NCBI RefSeq assembly: GCF_028206995.1
Contig: NZ_JAQLFL010000002.1
Coordinates: forward strand, 1-64,000
Source: Collinsella aerofaciens
Lineage (GTDB): Bacteria; Actinomycetota; Coriobacteriia; Coriobacteriales; Coriobacteriaceae
Direction: 5' to 3'
Length of the DNA: 64,000 nucleotides
Shown here: positions 1-8,786 of the stretch, one piece after another
Layout: each line of letters begins with the position of its first letter
Numbering within the stretch: the first letter of the stretch is position 1
Program-made: the position numbers and the translations under genes
Notes under the pieces: model-generated
The model's database searches: none
What the model was told of the DNA's origin: nothing
The model's input: only the letters and a program-made list of their open reading frames with translations

Positions 1-189
1 AAATGGTTCGATGTCTGCCCGGATGCGACACATCTGGTGTGTCCATCCTCGCAGTATCCGGTTCTCAAGGTGCACGCTTTGCGGCTGATCCGGTTCCACC
101 GGGCCGCGCGGCAAGGAGATATATTGCCAGACCGGAGGGGCCCCGGGGGCGGGAATCGCGCACTCCATAATTTGTTCACAAATGAATAG
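1..189 (+). CDS. possible C-terminal end of a protein cut by the window edge
   Basis: Frame 1 is open from the first base to a TAG at 187-189 and gives about 62 residues (it begins KWFDVCPDATHLVCPSSQY). Third codon positions in the first 120 bases are mostly G or C, as in the real genes of this window, which argues for coding. The last part is glycine/arginine-rich and could be read-through after decay. I do not recognise the family. The sequence before the window decides whether this is a gene end or a remnant. Confidence 0.3.
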   Translation, partial: KWFDVCPDATHLVCPSSQYPVLKVHALRLIRFHRAARQGDILPDRRGPGGGNRALHNLFTNE

Positions 190-741
190 AACCCTCAGTT
201 GCTTCGCTGAGGCCGTATTCGAAGCAGCAGCTTCTGATATTGGCGATGACCAGCTGTTTTATGAGTATTGAGACATCGGTCATCTCTGGAGCGCTACTTT
301 ACTCCAAAGGCATCAGCTATTTGTTTCCCATCGGTAAAAGGCGGGTTTTGTTCGCCAAGCGTTCTTATATATAGATAGATACGGGTTCGAACCCATGAAA
401 GGGCGACAAAAAAAGACAGCCAACCGAAGTTGACCGCTTTCTATTCTATGCTGGAGCATCCAGAGGGTGCTTCCGAACTCGTTTTCTCGCTGCCATTCAT
501 GCTTTCGAAGCATCTTTCGACCTTCGCAGTCTCATGTTTTGAGGATCTGCCGTGTTTATCACTGTTATCAATGAGTGTGTGGAAGTGATCCTCATACAGA
601 TTCATGCGATCCGCCAGAGAACTGAGAAGCATCTTTCTGCAGCCCTCGTTGTCTATCCTCGCATCTCTCAGGTCTTCCGGAAATTCACAAGCAGTCTTAG
701 GGTCAATTTGTTTCTGCTTTCAGAGACTTGTTTGAGAGTTT
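190..741. other. 552-base gap with no convincing gene; decayed DNA
   Basis: No reading frame here has a good start, ribosome site and coding bias. On the minus strand a frame of about 90 codons ending at 441 reads like protein (DPKTACEFPEDLRDARIDNE, then SLADRMNLYEDHFHTLIDN). A stop lies just upstream and no proper start is visible, so it may be a gene fragment. A small hairpin, CCTCAG...CTGAGG around a TTGCTTCG loop, lies at 194-213. The stretch is more AT-rich than neighbouring genes and holds one copy of a repeat also found beside tRNA-Lys. Confidence 0.4.
382..450 (-). repeat. degenerate direct repeat, distal copy
   Basis: Read on the minus strand this resembles the stretch just downstream of tRNA-Lys (1619-1685): a terminator-like AAAGCG...TTTTTT region followed by the T-arm-like word CGGGTTCGAACCC. 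Both copies face the same way and flank the TraX-like gene. The match is interrupted by several substitutions. A recombination or integration scar is the simplest reading, but it is inferred. Confidence 0.5.
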
Positions 742-1539
742 TTAAAGACAGTTCAAAACAATAAGCGAGACACCATAAAGCAGAGCAAGATGTGCCGGAT
801 AGAAAATGTAGAAGAAATATTTCAGCTTCAGCCCTCGCTTGCCATTATAAAGATTGATAAGCAACAACGAAATTATCGCGGCAGCAACATCAGGATTAAA
901 AATATTAGCTGTAGTGAACTCAAATCCGCCGCCAATTATATGGCATGACGAAAGGAGCACTGCACATACTGCAGCAAAGAACATCTTAGCTTTGCTGTCG
1001 TGGAATAAATAGAATGCAGCCACAAGCAGAATGCCATACGCACCGCCATCCAGCTTAGTGTATTCAGCTGCCAGTGCTGTCAAAACAATCAGAGCAATTT
1101 CTGCAATGTGCCTCTTCCATTTTGAAAGACTTTGTATCTTTTCCAGAATAATCAAAAAGACCAAGGAAAGCAGGAGCTCATACATAACATTCTGTTGCCG
1201 AAGGTCAAATAGCTGCCCGGTTTGAACGAAATCGTATATGGGCTCCGCAATGATTGCGAAGACAAGCATATTTCGCAGGTACTTCTTTATGTCATGAGTA
1301 TGCAAAAATCCCTCAACTATCAAAAAGCAAAATAAGGGAAATGCAATTCTGCCAAGAACATGAAGCACATCCGAAGCCTCGCTTAGAATCGCCCACTGCT
1401 CGTCTGATATCTGATTGTACGATGCGTGAGTCATGATTCCATTGGTCAGGACGATCCTGCTTACATGATCGAGAACCATCGAAATGGCCGCTATTATCTT
1501 TAATGTGCTGCCGCTAATTCCGTATCTATCTGTTTTCAT
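742..1539 (-). CDS. TraX-family multi-pass membrane protein
   Basis: The 265-residue protein has about seven hydrophobic segments and the TraX hallmarks: an N-terminal S-T-LK-IA-ISMVLDHV segment and an early GRIAFPLFCFLIVEGF segment. TraX of the F plasmid acetylates pilin; chromosomal relatives in Firmicutes and Actinobacteria are of unclear function, probably acyl or acetyl transfer at the membrane. AAAGGA lies upstream of the chosen ATG. Codon use is clearly AT-richer than in nearby genes. Together with the direct repeats on either side and the tRNA-Lys gene next door, this suggests acquired DNA. No transfer or integrase genes are visible nearby. Confidence 0.75.
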   Translation of the reverse strand: MKTDRYGISGSTLKIIAAISMVLDHVSRIVLTNGIMTHASYNQISDEQWAILSEASDVLHVLGRIAFPLFCFLIVEGFLHTHDIKKYLRNMLVFAIIAEPIYDFVQTGQLFDLRQQNVMYELLLSLVFLIILEKIQSLSKWKRHIAEIALIVLTALAAEYTKLDGGAYGILLVAAFYLFHDSKAKMFFAAVCAVLLSSCHIIGGGFEFTTANIFNPDVAAAIISLLLINLYNGKRGLKLKYFFYIFYPAHLALLYGVSLIVLNCL

Positions 1540-1555
1540 TTTGTTTTCCTTTCGT

Positions 1556-1641
1556 TGGGTGGGCCGTCGGGGGTTCAGCCTGCTCCGCAGGCGGCCGCTG
1601 CGGCGCTCCGCGCCCCGACGGGTTCGAACCCGTGTCGCGGC
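1556..1641. repeat. tRNA-Lys-associated hairpin array (copy L1)
   Basis: The left edge (GTGGGCCGTCGGGGGTTC, 1559-1576) repeats the 3' end of the adjacent tRNA-Lys with one change in 18. The right edge is the palindromic T-arm word CGGGTTCGAACCCG in GCGCCCCGACGGGTTCG. Between them lie short perfect hairpins: CCTG-CTCCG-CAGG style (1579-1591), a GCGGCCGC core, and GGCGC-TCC-GCGCC (1602-1614). CCGTCGGGG near 1564 also pairs with CCCCGACGG at 1613. The plan matches the arrays beside tRNA-Gly and tRNA-Ser. Confidence 0.6.
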
Positions 1642-1643
1642 AA

Positions 1644-1675
1644 TAAAAAAGCGACCAACCGGAGTCGATCGCTTT
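1644..1675 (-). terminator. intrinsic terminator after tRNA-Lys
   Basis: On the minus strand a stem AAAGCGA...TCGCTTT is followed at once by a T-run (TTTTTTATT). It sits a few bases beyond the CCA end of tRNA-Lys. Confidence 0.75.
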
Positions 1676-1683
1676 CTTTTCTA

Positions 1684-1759
1684 TGGTGGGCCGTCAGGGG
1701 TTCGAACCCTGGACCTTGGGATTAAAAGTCCCCTGCTCTGCCAGCTGAGCTAACGGCCC
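1684..1759 (-). tRNA. tRNA-Lys (anticodon TTT), CCA encoded
   Basis: The minus strand folds into a full cloverleaf: acceptor GGGCCGT paired with ACGGCCC, D-arm AGCTCAGCTGGCAGAGC, anticodon loop CTTTTAA, T-arm AGGGTTCGAACCCT, and an encoded ACCA tail. Anticodon TTT reads lysine AAA/AAG. A terminator follows directly. Confidence 0.97.
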
Positions 1760-1787
1760 GCGGGTGGCATTGTACCACGGTCTGGGA

Positions 1788-3068
1788 CTATTCCCAACTC
1801 CATTGGCCGTTCTGGAAAATCACAACTTCACGTCCATCAGGCGTAATGCCCGTAATATCGATGTCGTCCGTGCCGATCATAAAATCGACGTGCGTGCTCG
1901 AGACGTTAACACCATGCTCCAGGAGCTCCTCCTTGGACATGTCGTACCCACCCTCGATGCATTCGGGGAAACCGACACCTAGCGCGAGATGGCAGCTAGC
2001 GTTCTCGTCATAGAGCGTATCGTAGAACAGAACACCACTTTCGCGGATCGGCGTGTTCTTGGAAATGAGCGCGACCTCTCCCAGGTGAGCAGCGCCCTCG
2101 TCAGTATCGATGATACTTGCGAGCGTTGCCTTGCCCACGCGGGCGTCGTAGTCCACCACGCGGCCGCCCTCGAACTTAATCCAAAAATCGTCGACTTTAT
2201 TGCCGTGGTGGATGAGCGGCATGGCCGAGTACACGATACCGTCGGCGCGCATGCGATCGGGCGAAGTGAAGACTTCCTCGGTGGGAATGTTGGGGAAGAA
2301 GGGGTGCCCATCGGGCGTCTTGCCCTTGCCGCCGGCCCACTCGTGACCCTTCGTCATGCCAATCGTCAGATCGGTTCCATTTGCCGCGGTGTAATGCAGG
2401 CGGTCGAAACGATTGTCGTTCAGGAAACGCAGGTTCTTTTCGAATGCGGCGTCATGGAGTTCCCAGTCGCTCTCTGGGTCCTGGCCATCGGCGCGAGCGG
2501 TGTGCAGAATCGCATTCCACAGCTTATAGATTGCAACCTCATCGGCGTCTCCCGGGAACACCTCGCGCGCCCAAGCCACGACCGGAGCGCCGGCGATGCA
2601 CCACGGATTGATGTTGTAATCCAGTCCACGGCGGAAAACTTTGCACTGCGTGTTCTTTGCCTTAGAAGCTGCAGCGGGCTTAGCGGGATCGATGCCCTTA
2701 AGGGCGGCGGGGTCCGCACCCTCGATAAAGATAAAGCAGGCACCGTCCTGGGCCAGGGAATCCAGCTGCAGGCGCTTCCACTCGGGCGTCTGCTCAAAAT
2801 AGCTTTTCTCGACATGCTCGTACGTGAGCCTCGTCACGGCATCATCGGCCCAGATGACCGTCACGTGGCCGGCGCCGGCAGCATAGGCCTCCGCGACCAC
2901 CACGCGCGCAAACGGCGCGCACTCAACCGGAGACTGAACGACGACTTCCTGGCCGGGCTTAACGTTTACGCCCTTGCGGACAACCAGGCGCGCATAGTTT
3001 TTAATCTTGGGCTCCAGGGACTTCATACCCTCCAGGGCCTCTTCGACCGTCAGGGCAGCTCGAATCAT
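1788..3068 (-). CDS. M29-family metallo-aminopeptidase (AmpS/PepS type)
   Basis: This cytosolic enzyme class removes N-terminal residues from peptides with a two-metal centre. The 426-residue product carries the M29 landmarks: a glutamate motif in NIPTEEVFTSPD, GEVALISKNTPI, then Tyr/His residues in LFYDTLYDENASCHLALG, and a late STHVDFMIG histidine-aspartate pair. Length fits the family (about 400-420). The open frame extends four codons further, but GGAG lies six bases before the ATG at 3068, and no ribosome site precedes the outer ATG, so 3068 is preferred. It stands alone, between tRNA-Lys and a terminator. Confidence 0.9.
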   Translation of the reverse strand: MIRAALTVEEALEGMKSLEPKIKNYARLVVRKGVNVKPGQEVVVQSPVECAPFARVVVAEAYAAGAGHVTVIWADDAVTRLTYEHVEKSYFEQTPEWKRLQLDSLAQDGACFIFIEGADPAALKGIDPAKPAAASKAKNTQCKVFRRGLDYNINPWCIAGAPVVAWAREVFPGDADEVAIYKLWNAILHTARADGQDPESDWELHDAAFEKNLRFLNDNRFDRLHYTAANGTDLTIGMTKGHEWAGGKGKTPDGHPFFPNIPTEEVFTSPDRMRADGIVYSAMPLIHHGNKVDDFWIKFEGGRVVDYDARVGKATLASIIDTDEGAAHLGEVALISKNTPIRESGVLFYDTLYDENASCHLALGVGFPECIEGGYDMSKEELLEHGVNVSSTHVDFMIGTDDIDITGITPDGREVVIFQNGQWSWE

Positions 3069-3095
3069 GTGCCACTCCATCTATCTATAGAACAG

Positions 3096-3127
3096 TAAAA
3101 AGGCGCGCCGCAAAAACGACGCGCCTT
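3096..3127 (-). terminator. intrinsic terminator for the purC operon
   Basis: An 11-bp stem, AAGGCGCGTCG against CGGCGCGCCTT, with a six-base loop is followed by TTTTT on the minus strand. Confidence 0.85.
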
Positions 3128-3157
3128 ATATCTTAGCGATAAGTATGTATGCAAACG

Positions 3158-3733
3158 CTACTTCTTCTTGGAGTCCTTCTTGTCCTCCTCGGCAGCTGCG
3201 CGCTCGATAAGAGCGTTGAGCTTGTTCTCGGACATGCCCTCGGCCTGCGCGCGGTACATGTTGCGCAAGGGACGAATACGAGCGAAGTCGTAGATAAAGT
3301 CACCCAGGATGATGACATAGGACAAAACGATGCCGACCATCTGGACAGGGCTGGACACCATGCCAGCGGGAGCGAAGTACAGCGAGGCCCAAATTGCCAC
3401 GACGAGCACCATGCCAATGGCGAGCACAATCCACCAGATGCGACGGCGCTTGGTGTAGTCCTCGTCCTGCTTGAGGAGGATATTCGACACCGTATAGATG
3501 CGGTCCTCCTTGGCGCGCTGCTTAGCCTTGCGGGCGCGCTTCTCCTCTTTAGAGAGGCCCTCGAGGTTCTCGCCCTTCTCGAGCTCTTTGCGGCGTGCCT
3601 TAGACGAAGCCGGCACGACGCGAACGGAGCTCGCTGCTTGGCGGGCGGGCTTAGCAGATGCGGCAGACTTGCGCGCAACCCCGGTAACTTCGTGGGATTG
3701 CGTGCGCTTGTTCGTGGCGCTACGGGTACTCAC
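3158..3733 (-). CDS. small basic membrane protein, unidentified
   Basis: The 191-residue product has a long charged cytoplasmic N-terminus (residues 1-95, rich in K, R, A and S). Two hydrophobic segments follow at about 99-120 and 127-147, then a lysine-rich tail. The GTG start follows the purC stop codon directly (TAA-GTG), so translation is probably coupled and the two genes form an operon ending at the terminator at 3096. I do not recognise a domain. The basic tails could touch RNA or membrane lipid, but nothing supports a specific role. Confidence 0.8.
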   Translation of the reverse strand: MSTRSATNKRTQSHEVTGVARKSAASAKPARQAASSVRVVPASSKARRKELEKGENLEGLSKEEKRARKAKQRAKEDRIYTVSNILLKQDEDYTKRRRIWWIVLAIGMVLVVAIWASLYFAPAGMVSSPVQMVGIVLSYVIILGDFIYDFARIRPLRNMYRAQAEGMSENKLNALIERAAAEEDKKDSKKK

Positions 3734-4621
3734 TTATGCGTTCTCCTTCATGCTTGTGAACTGGGAGCCCGTGATGATCTGGAAGGCCTCGCGATAGCGC
3801 TCGGACGTGCCATCGATGACCTCGGCGGGCAGGTGCGGGGTCTCCCCCGTCATATCCCAGTTGGCCTTGAGCCAATTGCGGACGAATTGCTTGTCGTAGC
3901 TAGGCTGGATCTTGCCCTCCTCGTAGCTGGCAGCAGGCCAGAAACGGCTGGAGTCGGGCGTGAGGCACTCGTCGATCAGCGTGACCTTGCCATCGATGAC
4001 ACCAAACTCGAACTTGGTGTCGGCAATGATGATGCCACGGGTCGCGGCGTACTCGGCAGCGGCCTTGTAGATCTTGAGGGAAAGGTCACGAATCTGCGTG
4101 GCGATGTCCTCGCCCACGATCTCGCAGCAACGCTCGAACGAGATGTTCTCGTCGTGGTCACCGATCTCGGCCTTCGTGGACGGCGTGAACAACGGCTCGG
4201 GAAGCTTGGAAGCCTCGGTCAGGCCCTCAGGCAGCTGGATGCCGCAGACGGTGCCGTTCTCGTCGTAGGTCTTCTTGCCCGAACCGGTCAGATAGCCGCG
4301 GACGATGCACTCGATAGGAATCGTCTGGGCCTTCTTAACCAGCATGGCGCGGCCAGCGAGGTAGTCACGATACTCAGCAAACTCCTCGGGGAAATCCGCC
4401 GGGTCGATGGAAACGAGATGGTTGGGAACGATGTCGGCAAACTTATCGAACCAGAATGCCGAGATGCGATTGAGCACCTCTCCCTTAAACGGAATCTCGT
4501 CGGGAAGAATGAAGTCGAACGCAGAAATGCGGTCGGTGGCGACCATCAGCAGGTTTTCACCGGCATCGTAAATATCACGAACCTTGCCACGGGAATCCGG
4601 ACGACGCTCCATCGTTGTCAC
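3734..4621 (-). CDS. purC: phosphoribosylaminoimidazole-succinocarboxamide (SAICAR) synthase
   Basis: PurC joins aspartate to CAIR using ATP in purine synthesis. Family motifs are present: GKVRDIYDAGENLLMVATDR at the start, SAFDFILPDEIPFKG, IECIVRGYLTGSG, and the late DTKFEFG and DECLTPDSSRFW. At about 295 residues it is of the longer PurC type. The frame opens with GTG at 4630, but AAGGAG abuts that codon; the in-frame GTG at 4619-4621 has proper spacing and is chosen. It is the first gene of a two-gene operon. Other purine genes (purB, purA, purD) lie elsewhere in the window rather than beside it. Confidence 0.95.
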   Translation of the reverse strand: MTTMERRPDSRGKVRDIYDAGENLLMVATDRISAFDFILPDEIPFKGEVLNRISAFWFDKFADIVPNHLVSIDPADFPEEFAEYRDYLAGRAMLVKKAQTIPIECIVRGYLTGSGKKTYDENGTVCGIQLPEGLTEASKLPEPLFTPSTKAEIGDHDENISFERCCEIVGEDIATQIRDLSLKIYKAAAEYAATRGIIIADTKFEFGVIDGKVTLIDECLTPDSSRFWPAASYEEGKIQPSYDKQFVRNWLKANWDMTGETPHLPAEVIDGTSERYREAFQIITGSQFTSMKENA

Positions 4622-4730
4622 GTGAGTCACTCCTTACCTAAATACGACAGAAATGCGGGTTCTTTCCCGCATGTTTTCGCAAACTCGGAGCGGCAGGGAC
4701 GCGGCCCCTCCTTCACCGAATAGCGAAAAG

Positions 4731-6296
4731 CTAGTGCTCCATTGTAGTAGATGCCGCGTCCGCCGTGTGCTCGCGGGGCAGATGAATTGTAAAAGTCGTA
4801 CCCTTTCCAAGCTCCGACTCCACGGATATGTAGCCATGGTGACGCTCGACGATCTGCTTGGTCACGGCGAGGCCGACGCCCAGGCCGCCAGCTTCGCGGG
4901 CGCGGCTGGCATCGGCGCGCCAAAACCGCCCGAAAATGCGCGACAGATCGTCCTTGGCAATACCGATGCCGGTATCAGAAACGGCAATGCTGACGTGCCT
5001 GCGGTCACTGAGCACCGACACCACGACCCAACCGCCCTCGGGGGTGTAGCGCATGGCGTTGCTCATGAGGTTGATAACACATTGCGTGATCATGTCGGGA
5101 TCGGCCTCGACGACATCGTCGTGCCCTTGGGTTTCATCTGCAAAGCGAAGACGAAGGTCACGGTCGGCAAACAGACGCTCCTGGCCGTTCACAATCGATC
5201 GCACGAACGGAACCATGTCCACCGGTTCTAGATTGAGCGGAGCCGTGCTGTTTTCCATACGCGATAGGTCGAGCATCTGCTGCACCAGACGAGCCAGGCG
5301 ACGCGTCTCGGAAGCAACGGTCTCCAAATGCTCATCGTCGGTGGGATACACGCCATCCTGCATGGCCTCGACCGTTGCGAGCATGGCCATAAGCGGCGTG
5401 CGAAGCTCGTGTGCAACGTCTGAGGTCAGGCGCTTCTCGTGTTTCATATCCTTCTCGAGCGAGGTGGCCATCTCATCGAAGGTCTCACCCAGCTGATCGA
5501 TCTCGTCATCACCGCGCAGCCCCGTGCGAGCCAACAGGTCGCCGTCACGGATTTGCTTTGCGGTACTGGTGATGCGATGAATCGGTTTGGTGAGCATGCG
5601 CGACACGAGCGATCCGATAACGACCGAAATGCAGATTGCAACAACCGCGGCGAGGGCCATGGCGTTAAAGGTCTTCTCCCTAAACGCAGAGTCCGCCTTG
5701 GTGAGCAGAGCGTCGGAGCCGATGGCCCACAGCTTTACCTGTCCGACATGCTCGCCGGAAGACGTTACAATCTCGACGTTAGCAACGCTATCGGAGTCGG
5801 TTGGAGCAGACGAGACCGGGCTATGCGATGCCCTCTTGCCGCTCGTGTCGTCGGTCGTAGCCTGGTTTTCGCGTACATCGGCGGTGGCGCTTGCCGAGGG
5901 CCAGGAATCGTCATAAACGATCACACCCTTTTTATTGACGACCTGCATGCCCAGATCGTCGGAAACCAAACTCGACGTTGCGACCGTGCGCAGTTCTCCC
6001 GCGGTCCAAGAGCCGTTTTCCTCATATGAGGTCGCCAACTTCTCGGCAGCGGAATTTGCGATTTCGACGATATTGGAGCGTGTGTAATCCGAAAAGACCG
6101 TGCCCCACACAACAGAGACAACGCCCACCAGCACCAATACCGTCATGAGCGATGTCAGAGCAAAAGCAAGTGCCATGCGCGAGGGATAGCTCATCGTTGG
6201 CCGTGAATCGGAACGAGGCGTGTTCCAACTAGCCTTGGAACCCGCCTCGCTCTCCTGCTTGTGCTTTTGTCCGATTTCAAAGCGCGCAGGTGTCAT
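4731..6296 (-). CDS. membrane sensor histidine kinase
   Basis: The 521-residue kinase has a first transmembrane segment at about 42-66 and an extracytoplasmic sensor region at about 67-208. A second transmembrane segment follows at 211-231, then a HAMP linker, a dimerisation helix with the phospho-accepting His296 in SDVAHELRTPL, and a GHKL ATPase with NLMSNAMRYT, DTGIGI and GGLGVGLAV boxes. The sensor domain contains a Ser/Thr/Asp-rich loop (about 135-172). It lies 11 bases downstream of its response regulator, so the pair is one operon. The signal sensed cannot be read from sequence. A weak hairpin at about 4651-4670 may end the transcript. Confidence 0.93.
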   Translation of the reverse strand: MTPARFEIGQKHKQESEAGSKASWNTPRSDSRPTMSYPSRMALAFALTSLMTVLVLVGVVSVVWGTVFSDYTRSNIVEIANSAAEKLATSYEENGSWTAGELRTVATSSLVSDDLGMQVVNKKGVIVYDDSWPSASATADVRENQATTDDTSGKRASHSPVSSAPTDSDSVANVEIVTSSGEHVGQVKLWAIGSDALLTKADSAFREKTFNAMALAAVVAICISVVIGSLVSRMLTKPIHRITSTAKQIRDGDLLARTGLRGDDEIDQLGETFDEMATSLEKDMKHEKRLTSDVAHELRTPLMAMLATVEAMQDGVYPTDDEHLETVASETRRLARLVQQMLDLSRMENSTAPLNLEPVDMVPFVRSIVNGQERLFADRDLRLRFADETQGHDDVVEADPDMITQCVINLMSNAMRYTPEGGWVVVSVLSDRRHVSIAVSDTGIGIAKDDLSRIFGRFWRADASRAREAGGLGVGLAVTKQIVERHHGYISVESELGKGTTFTIHLPREHTADAASTTMEH

Positions 6297-6307
6297 ATGT
6301 GATTTCC

Positions 6308-7030
6308 CTATTTCTCGTCCGACTTATCGGTCTTGGCCGGAGCCTCGAAGCGATAGCCGACACCATGGACGGTGTAGAGCCACTTGGGCTTCTTGGGATC
6401 ATCGCCCAGCTTGGCGCGAAGATTCTTCACGTGGCTATCGATGGTGCGCTCATAGCCCTCAAAGTCATACCCGAGCACTTTCTCGACCAGCTCCATGCGG
6501 TTATACACACGGCCGGGATGGCGGGCAAGCGTGGTGAGCAGCTTGAACTCGGAAGCCGTCAGATCGACTTCCTTGCCCTCGACCAAGATCTTGTGGCCCG
6601 AGATATCGATGACCAGATCGCCGAAGTCGAGTACCTCGACGGCGGGCTCGTCGGCCTGATGGGCACGGCGGAACAGAGCGCGAACGCGGGCGACGAGCTC
6701 GCGCGGCGAGAACGGCTTAATCAGATAGTCGTCGGCGCCGAGCTCAAGACCGATAATACGGTCCTCGATCTCGCCCTTAGCCGTCAGCATGATGATGGGG
6801 ACATCCGAGGTATCGCGAATGGTGCGGCAAACGCGCTCGCCGGGGATCTTGGGGAGCATAAGGTCGAGCACGACCAGGTCGAACTGATGCTTCTCGAACT
6901 CCTCGATCGCGGACTGGCCATCGCCGACGCCCACAACCCAGTAGCCTTCGCGCTCGAGATAGGCAGCGACGGCGTCACGGATTGCCTTCTCATCCTCGAC
7001 CAGCAGAATCTTTTTTGCATCTGAAGCCAT
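6308..7030 (-). CDS. OmpR/PhoB-family response regulator
   Basis: The 240-residue protein has a receiver domain (acidic pair at residues 12-13, phospho-acceptor Asp56 in DLVVLD, Lys105 in LIKPFSP). The winged-helix DNA-binding domain ends in the typical SHVKNLRAKLGDDPKKP...YTVHGVGYRF. The open frame begins with TTG seven codons earlier, but a strong AGGGGGG site sits inside that stretch and serves the ATG at 7030. It is cotranscribed with the histidine kinase just downstream and is presumably its partner. Confidence 0.95.
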   Translation of the reverse strand: MASDAKKILLVEDEKAIRDAVAAYLEREGYWVVGVGDGQSAIEEFEKHQFDLVVLDLMLPKIPGERVCRTIRDTSDVPIIMLTAKGEIEDRIIGLELGADDYLIKPFSPRELVARVRALFRRAHQADEPAVEVLDFGDLVIDISGHKILVEGKEVDLTASEFKLLTTLARHPGRVYNRMELVEKVLGYDFEGYERTIDSHVKNLRAKLGDDPKKPKWLYTVHGVGYRFEAPAKTDKSDEK

Positions 7031-7085
7031 AACACGGCCCCCCTGTCTCAATTAGCTAAGAACAAGCCCATTTTAACGCACCTGA

Positions 7086-7124
7086 GCCCGCCAGATGCCG
7101 CTATGACGCGGCAGCTCGGCGGGC
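7086..7124 (-). terminator. GC-rich hairpin between the lipoprotein gene and the two-component operon
   Basis: A nested stem, GCCCGCC...GGCGGGC with an inner TGCCGC...GCGGCA, lies downstream of the lipoprotein gene. There is no T-run, so it may be a weak or factor-assisted terminator, or part of the two-component leader. Confidence 0.4.
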
Positions 7125-7183
7125 GGTACTCACAATTACAACGCGTTTATTCCCCTGTTGGCGCCTTTTTAACCCCTCTAAGC

Positions 7184-8395
7184 TTAAAGAGAGAATAGGC
7201 GTGCAGTGACCGTCTCTGGTATACCCTGGCTGTTGCGCACCGTGGCGTACGTAAGGAATGAGTCCGATTTTCCCGCCGTAGCTGGATAATCGCCATACTC
7301 CAAAGCGCGGTCGGGCGACAGCAGCGAGCCATAGGTCTTGGCAGAGGTGTCGATCAGGAAATGCGACGCCTGTACCTTAACAAGGTATTTATTCTTCTTG
7401 CCAGCCGCACATGCGAGCGGCTCGCGTGACAGGAAGAGGTACGGCCCTCCCTCATTACCGATATACGTGCCCATATTGCCCAGGCTGCCCACGCCACTAT
7501 AGGCCGCCTCGATAGAAAACACGAAGGTATCGCCCATATATACGGCCTCGAAAGGCGAAACTGACGAAGGGAGGACCAACTGGGCACGCTTGGTGTTGTT
7601 GCCGTCGGTCAGATCGATTGCCGTTATGCCGTAGTAGACGCCCTCGTCGTTGCGGACACGCGGCGAGATGGTCAAAATGCCGTCGCTCGCGCGCGGGGCC
7701 GATGCAAAGCGGCCCGTCGATTTCCAAATTACCTCGGCCTTGGATTCATCAAGCGAGCGACGATAGCAAAACGAATCACTACTCGTTTTATTGCCGCCTG
7801 CCGAAGGCATTTTATACCAGATGACCGATGACCCGAACGCCGTAAACAGGGGCGGATCATAGTCCTTGCCACCTCGATCGAGCTCAACCACGTCGCCAGA
7901 GAGCGAAGCGCCCGACAGATTTTGAGCGTAGAGCTTCCACGATGAATTGGCAAAGTTCATCTCAACCCACGCGAATACGCCGTCGCCGGCACGGACATCG
8001 TAGAATGCATATCCCGTGCCCTCGATAGGATCCTCGATTAATGTGGTAAGCGAGCCATCACCCAGGTTGAGCACACCGAGTGTGTTGGCGTGCAGCGCCG
8101 ATGCGGGCGCCATCATCGCCGCGGCGTAATCGCCGTCGCAGTAGTACAGCAGCGTACCCAGAGGCAGCGTCCACGACGCCGCCGGCTCAAGATCGATGTC
8201 GACTGCCTCGTACTCATCCGTAATCGAGATGATCTTGGAATCGTCCTTGATAACCTGCGGCTCGCCGGCGGCATCATCGCTGGTGCCCGTTTTTTTCGAG
8301 CATCCGGCAAGCACCGTGGCAGCGCCCGCGGCAGCCCCACCGAGTACAAAGCCGCGACGCGATATTCCGTTCTTGATGTGATCGGCGATACCCAT
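7184..8395 (-). CDS. Tat-exported lipoprotein, probable beta-propeller, function unknown
   Basis: The 403-residue protein starts with a twin-arginine signal (ISRRGFVLGG) and a lipobox (LAGCSKK, Cys32), so it is probably exported folded and lipid-anchored outside the membrane. After a short linker come repeated short segments with F/W-x-W and GDG motifs, such as DVRAGDGVFAWVEMNF and ASDGILTISPRVRND. This suggests a seven-bladed propeller. I could not assign a substrate. Its ATG overlaps the stop of the upstream TSCPD gene (TAATG), implying translational coupling. Confidence 0.8.
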   Translation of the reverse strand: MGIADHIKNGISRRGFVLGGAAAGAATVLAGCSKKTGTSDDAAGEPQVIKDDSKIISITDEYEAVDIDLEPAASWTLPLGTLLYYCDGDYAAAMMAPASALHANTLGVLNLGDGSLTTLIEDPIEGTGYAFYDVRAGDGVFAWVEMNFANSSWKLYAQNLSGASLSGDVVELDRGGKDYDPPLFTAFGSSVIWYKMPSAGGNKTSSDSFCYRRSLDESKAEVIWKSTGRFASAPRASDGILTISPRVRNDEGVYYGITAIDLTDGNNTKRAQLVLPSSVSPFEAVYMGDTFVFSIEAAYSGVGSLGNMGTYIGNEGGPYLFLSREPLACAAGKKNKYLVKVQASHFLIDTSAKTYGSLLSPDRALEYGDYPATAGKSDSFLTYATVRNSQGIPETVTARLFSL

Positions 8396-8658
8396 TAGGC
8401 GATCTCGGTGCGAGCGGCCTCGATAGCGCGTGTAAGCTGGTCGGCGCAGGAGGTCTTTTTCATACCGCAGGTATTACCGGCGAGAACCTCGATTACGCGA
8501 TCGGCAGGAGCGCCCTCGACCAGCTTGGAGATAGCCTTGAGATTGCCGTCGCAGCCGCCGGTAAACTCAACGCCCATCACCTTGTTGCCGTCATCGGAAA
8601 GATCAAGGTGAATATTGCGAGCACACACGCCCTGAGGCTTGTAATCAAACGAAATCAT
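8395..8658 (-). CDS. TSCPD-domain protein (TIGR03905-like)
   Basis: An 87-residue protein with the TSCPD signature near its end (CGMKKTSCADQL) and an early FTGGCDGNLKAI segment. The same small domain is found fused to ribonucleotide reductases, where its cysteines probably bind metal. Stand-alone copies are common in anaerobes and have no proven function. The gene leads a two-gene unit with the Tat lipoprotein, overlapping it by one base. Confidence 0.85.
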   Translation of the reverse strand: MISFDYKPQGVCARNIHLDLSDDGNKVMGVEFTGGCDGNLKAISKLVEGAPADRVIEVLAGNTCGMKKTSCADQLTRAIEAARTEIA

Positions 8659-8722
8659 GCGATCCCCTCTCAGAATGTTATTCGAGACGACTATTATCCC
8701 CGTCTTTCCCTAAATGCAACGA

Positions 8723-8760
8723 GGCGCTTTGCCGGCAACACACATTACCAGCAAAGCGCC
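8723..8760 (-). terminator. probable terminator of purB
   Basis: The 10-bp arms GGCGCTTTGC and GCAAAGCGCC are separated by 18 bases. No clear T-run follows on the minus strand, so it is probable only. Confidence 0.5.
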
Positions 8761-8786
8761 CTAAAAAGCTAACGTTATGCCCGAAC

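Noticed and set aside
3149..4723. Long plus-strand frames opposite purC, and similar long antisense frames opposite purB, gyrA, carB and the M28-like gene
   Set aside because: They mirror real high-GC genes, have no ribosome site and no family motifs; typical shadows.
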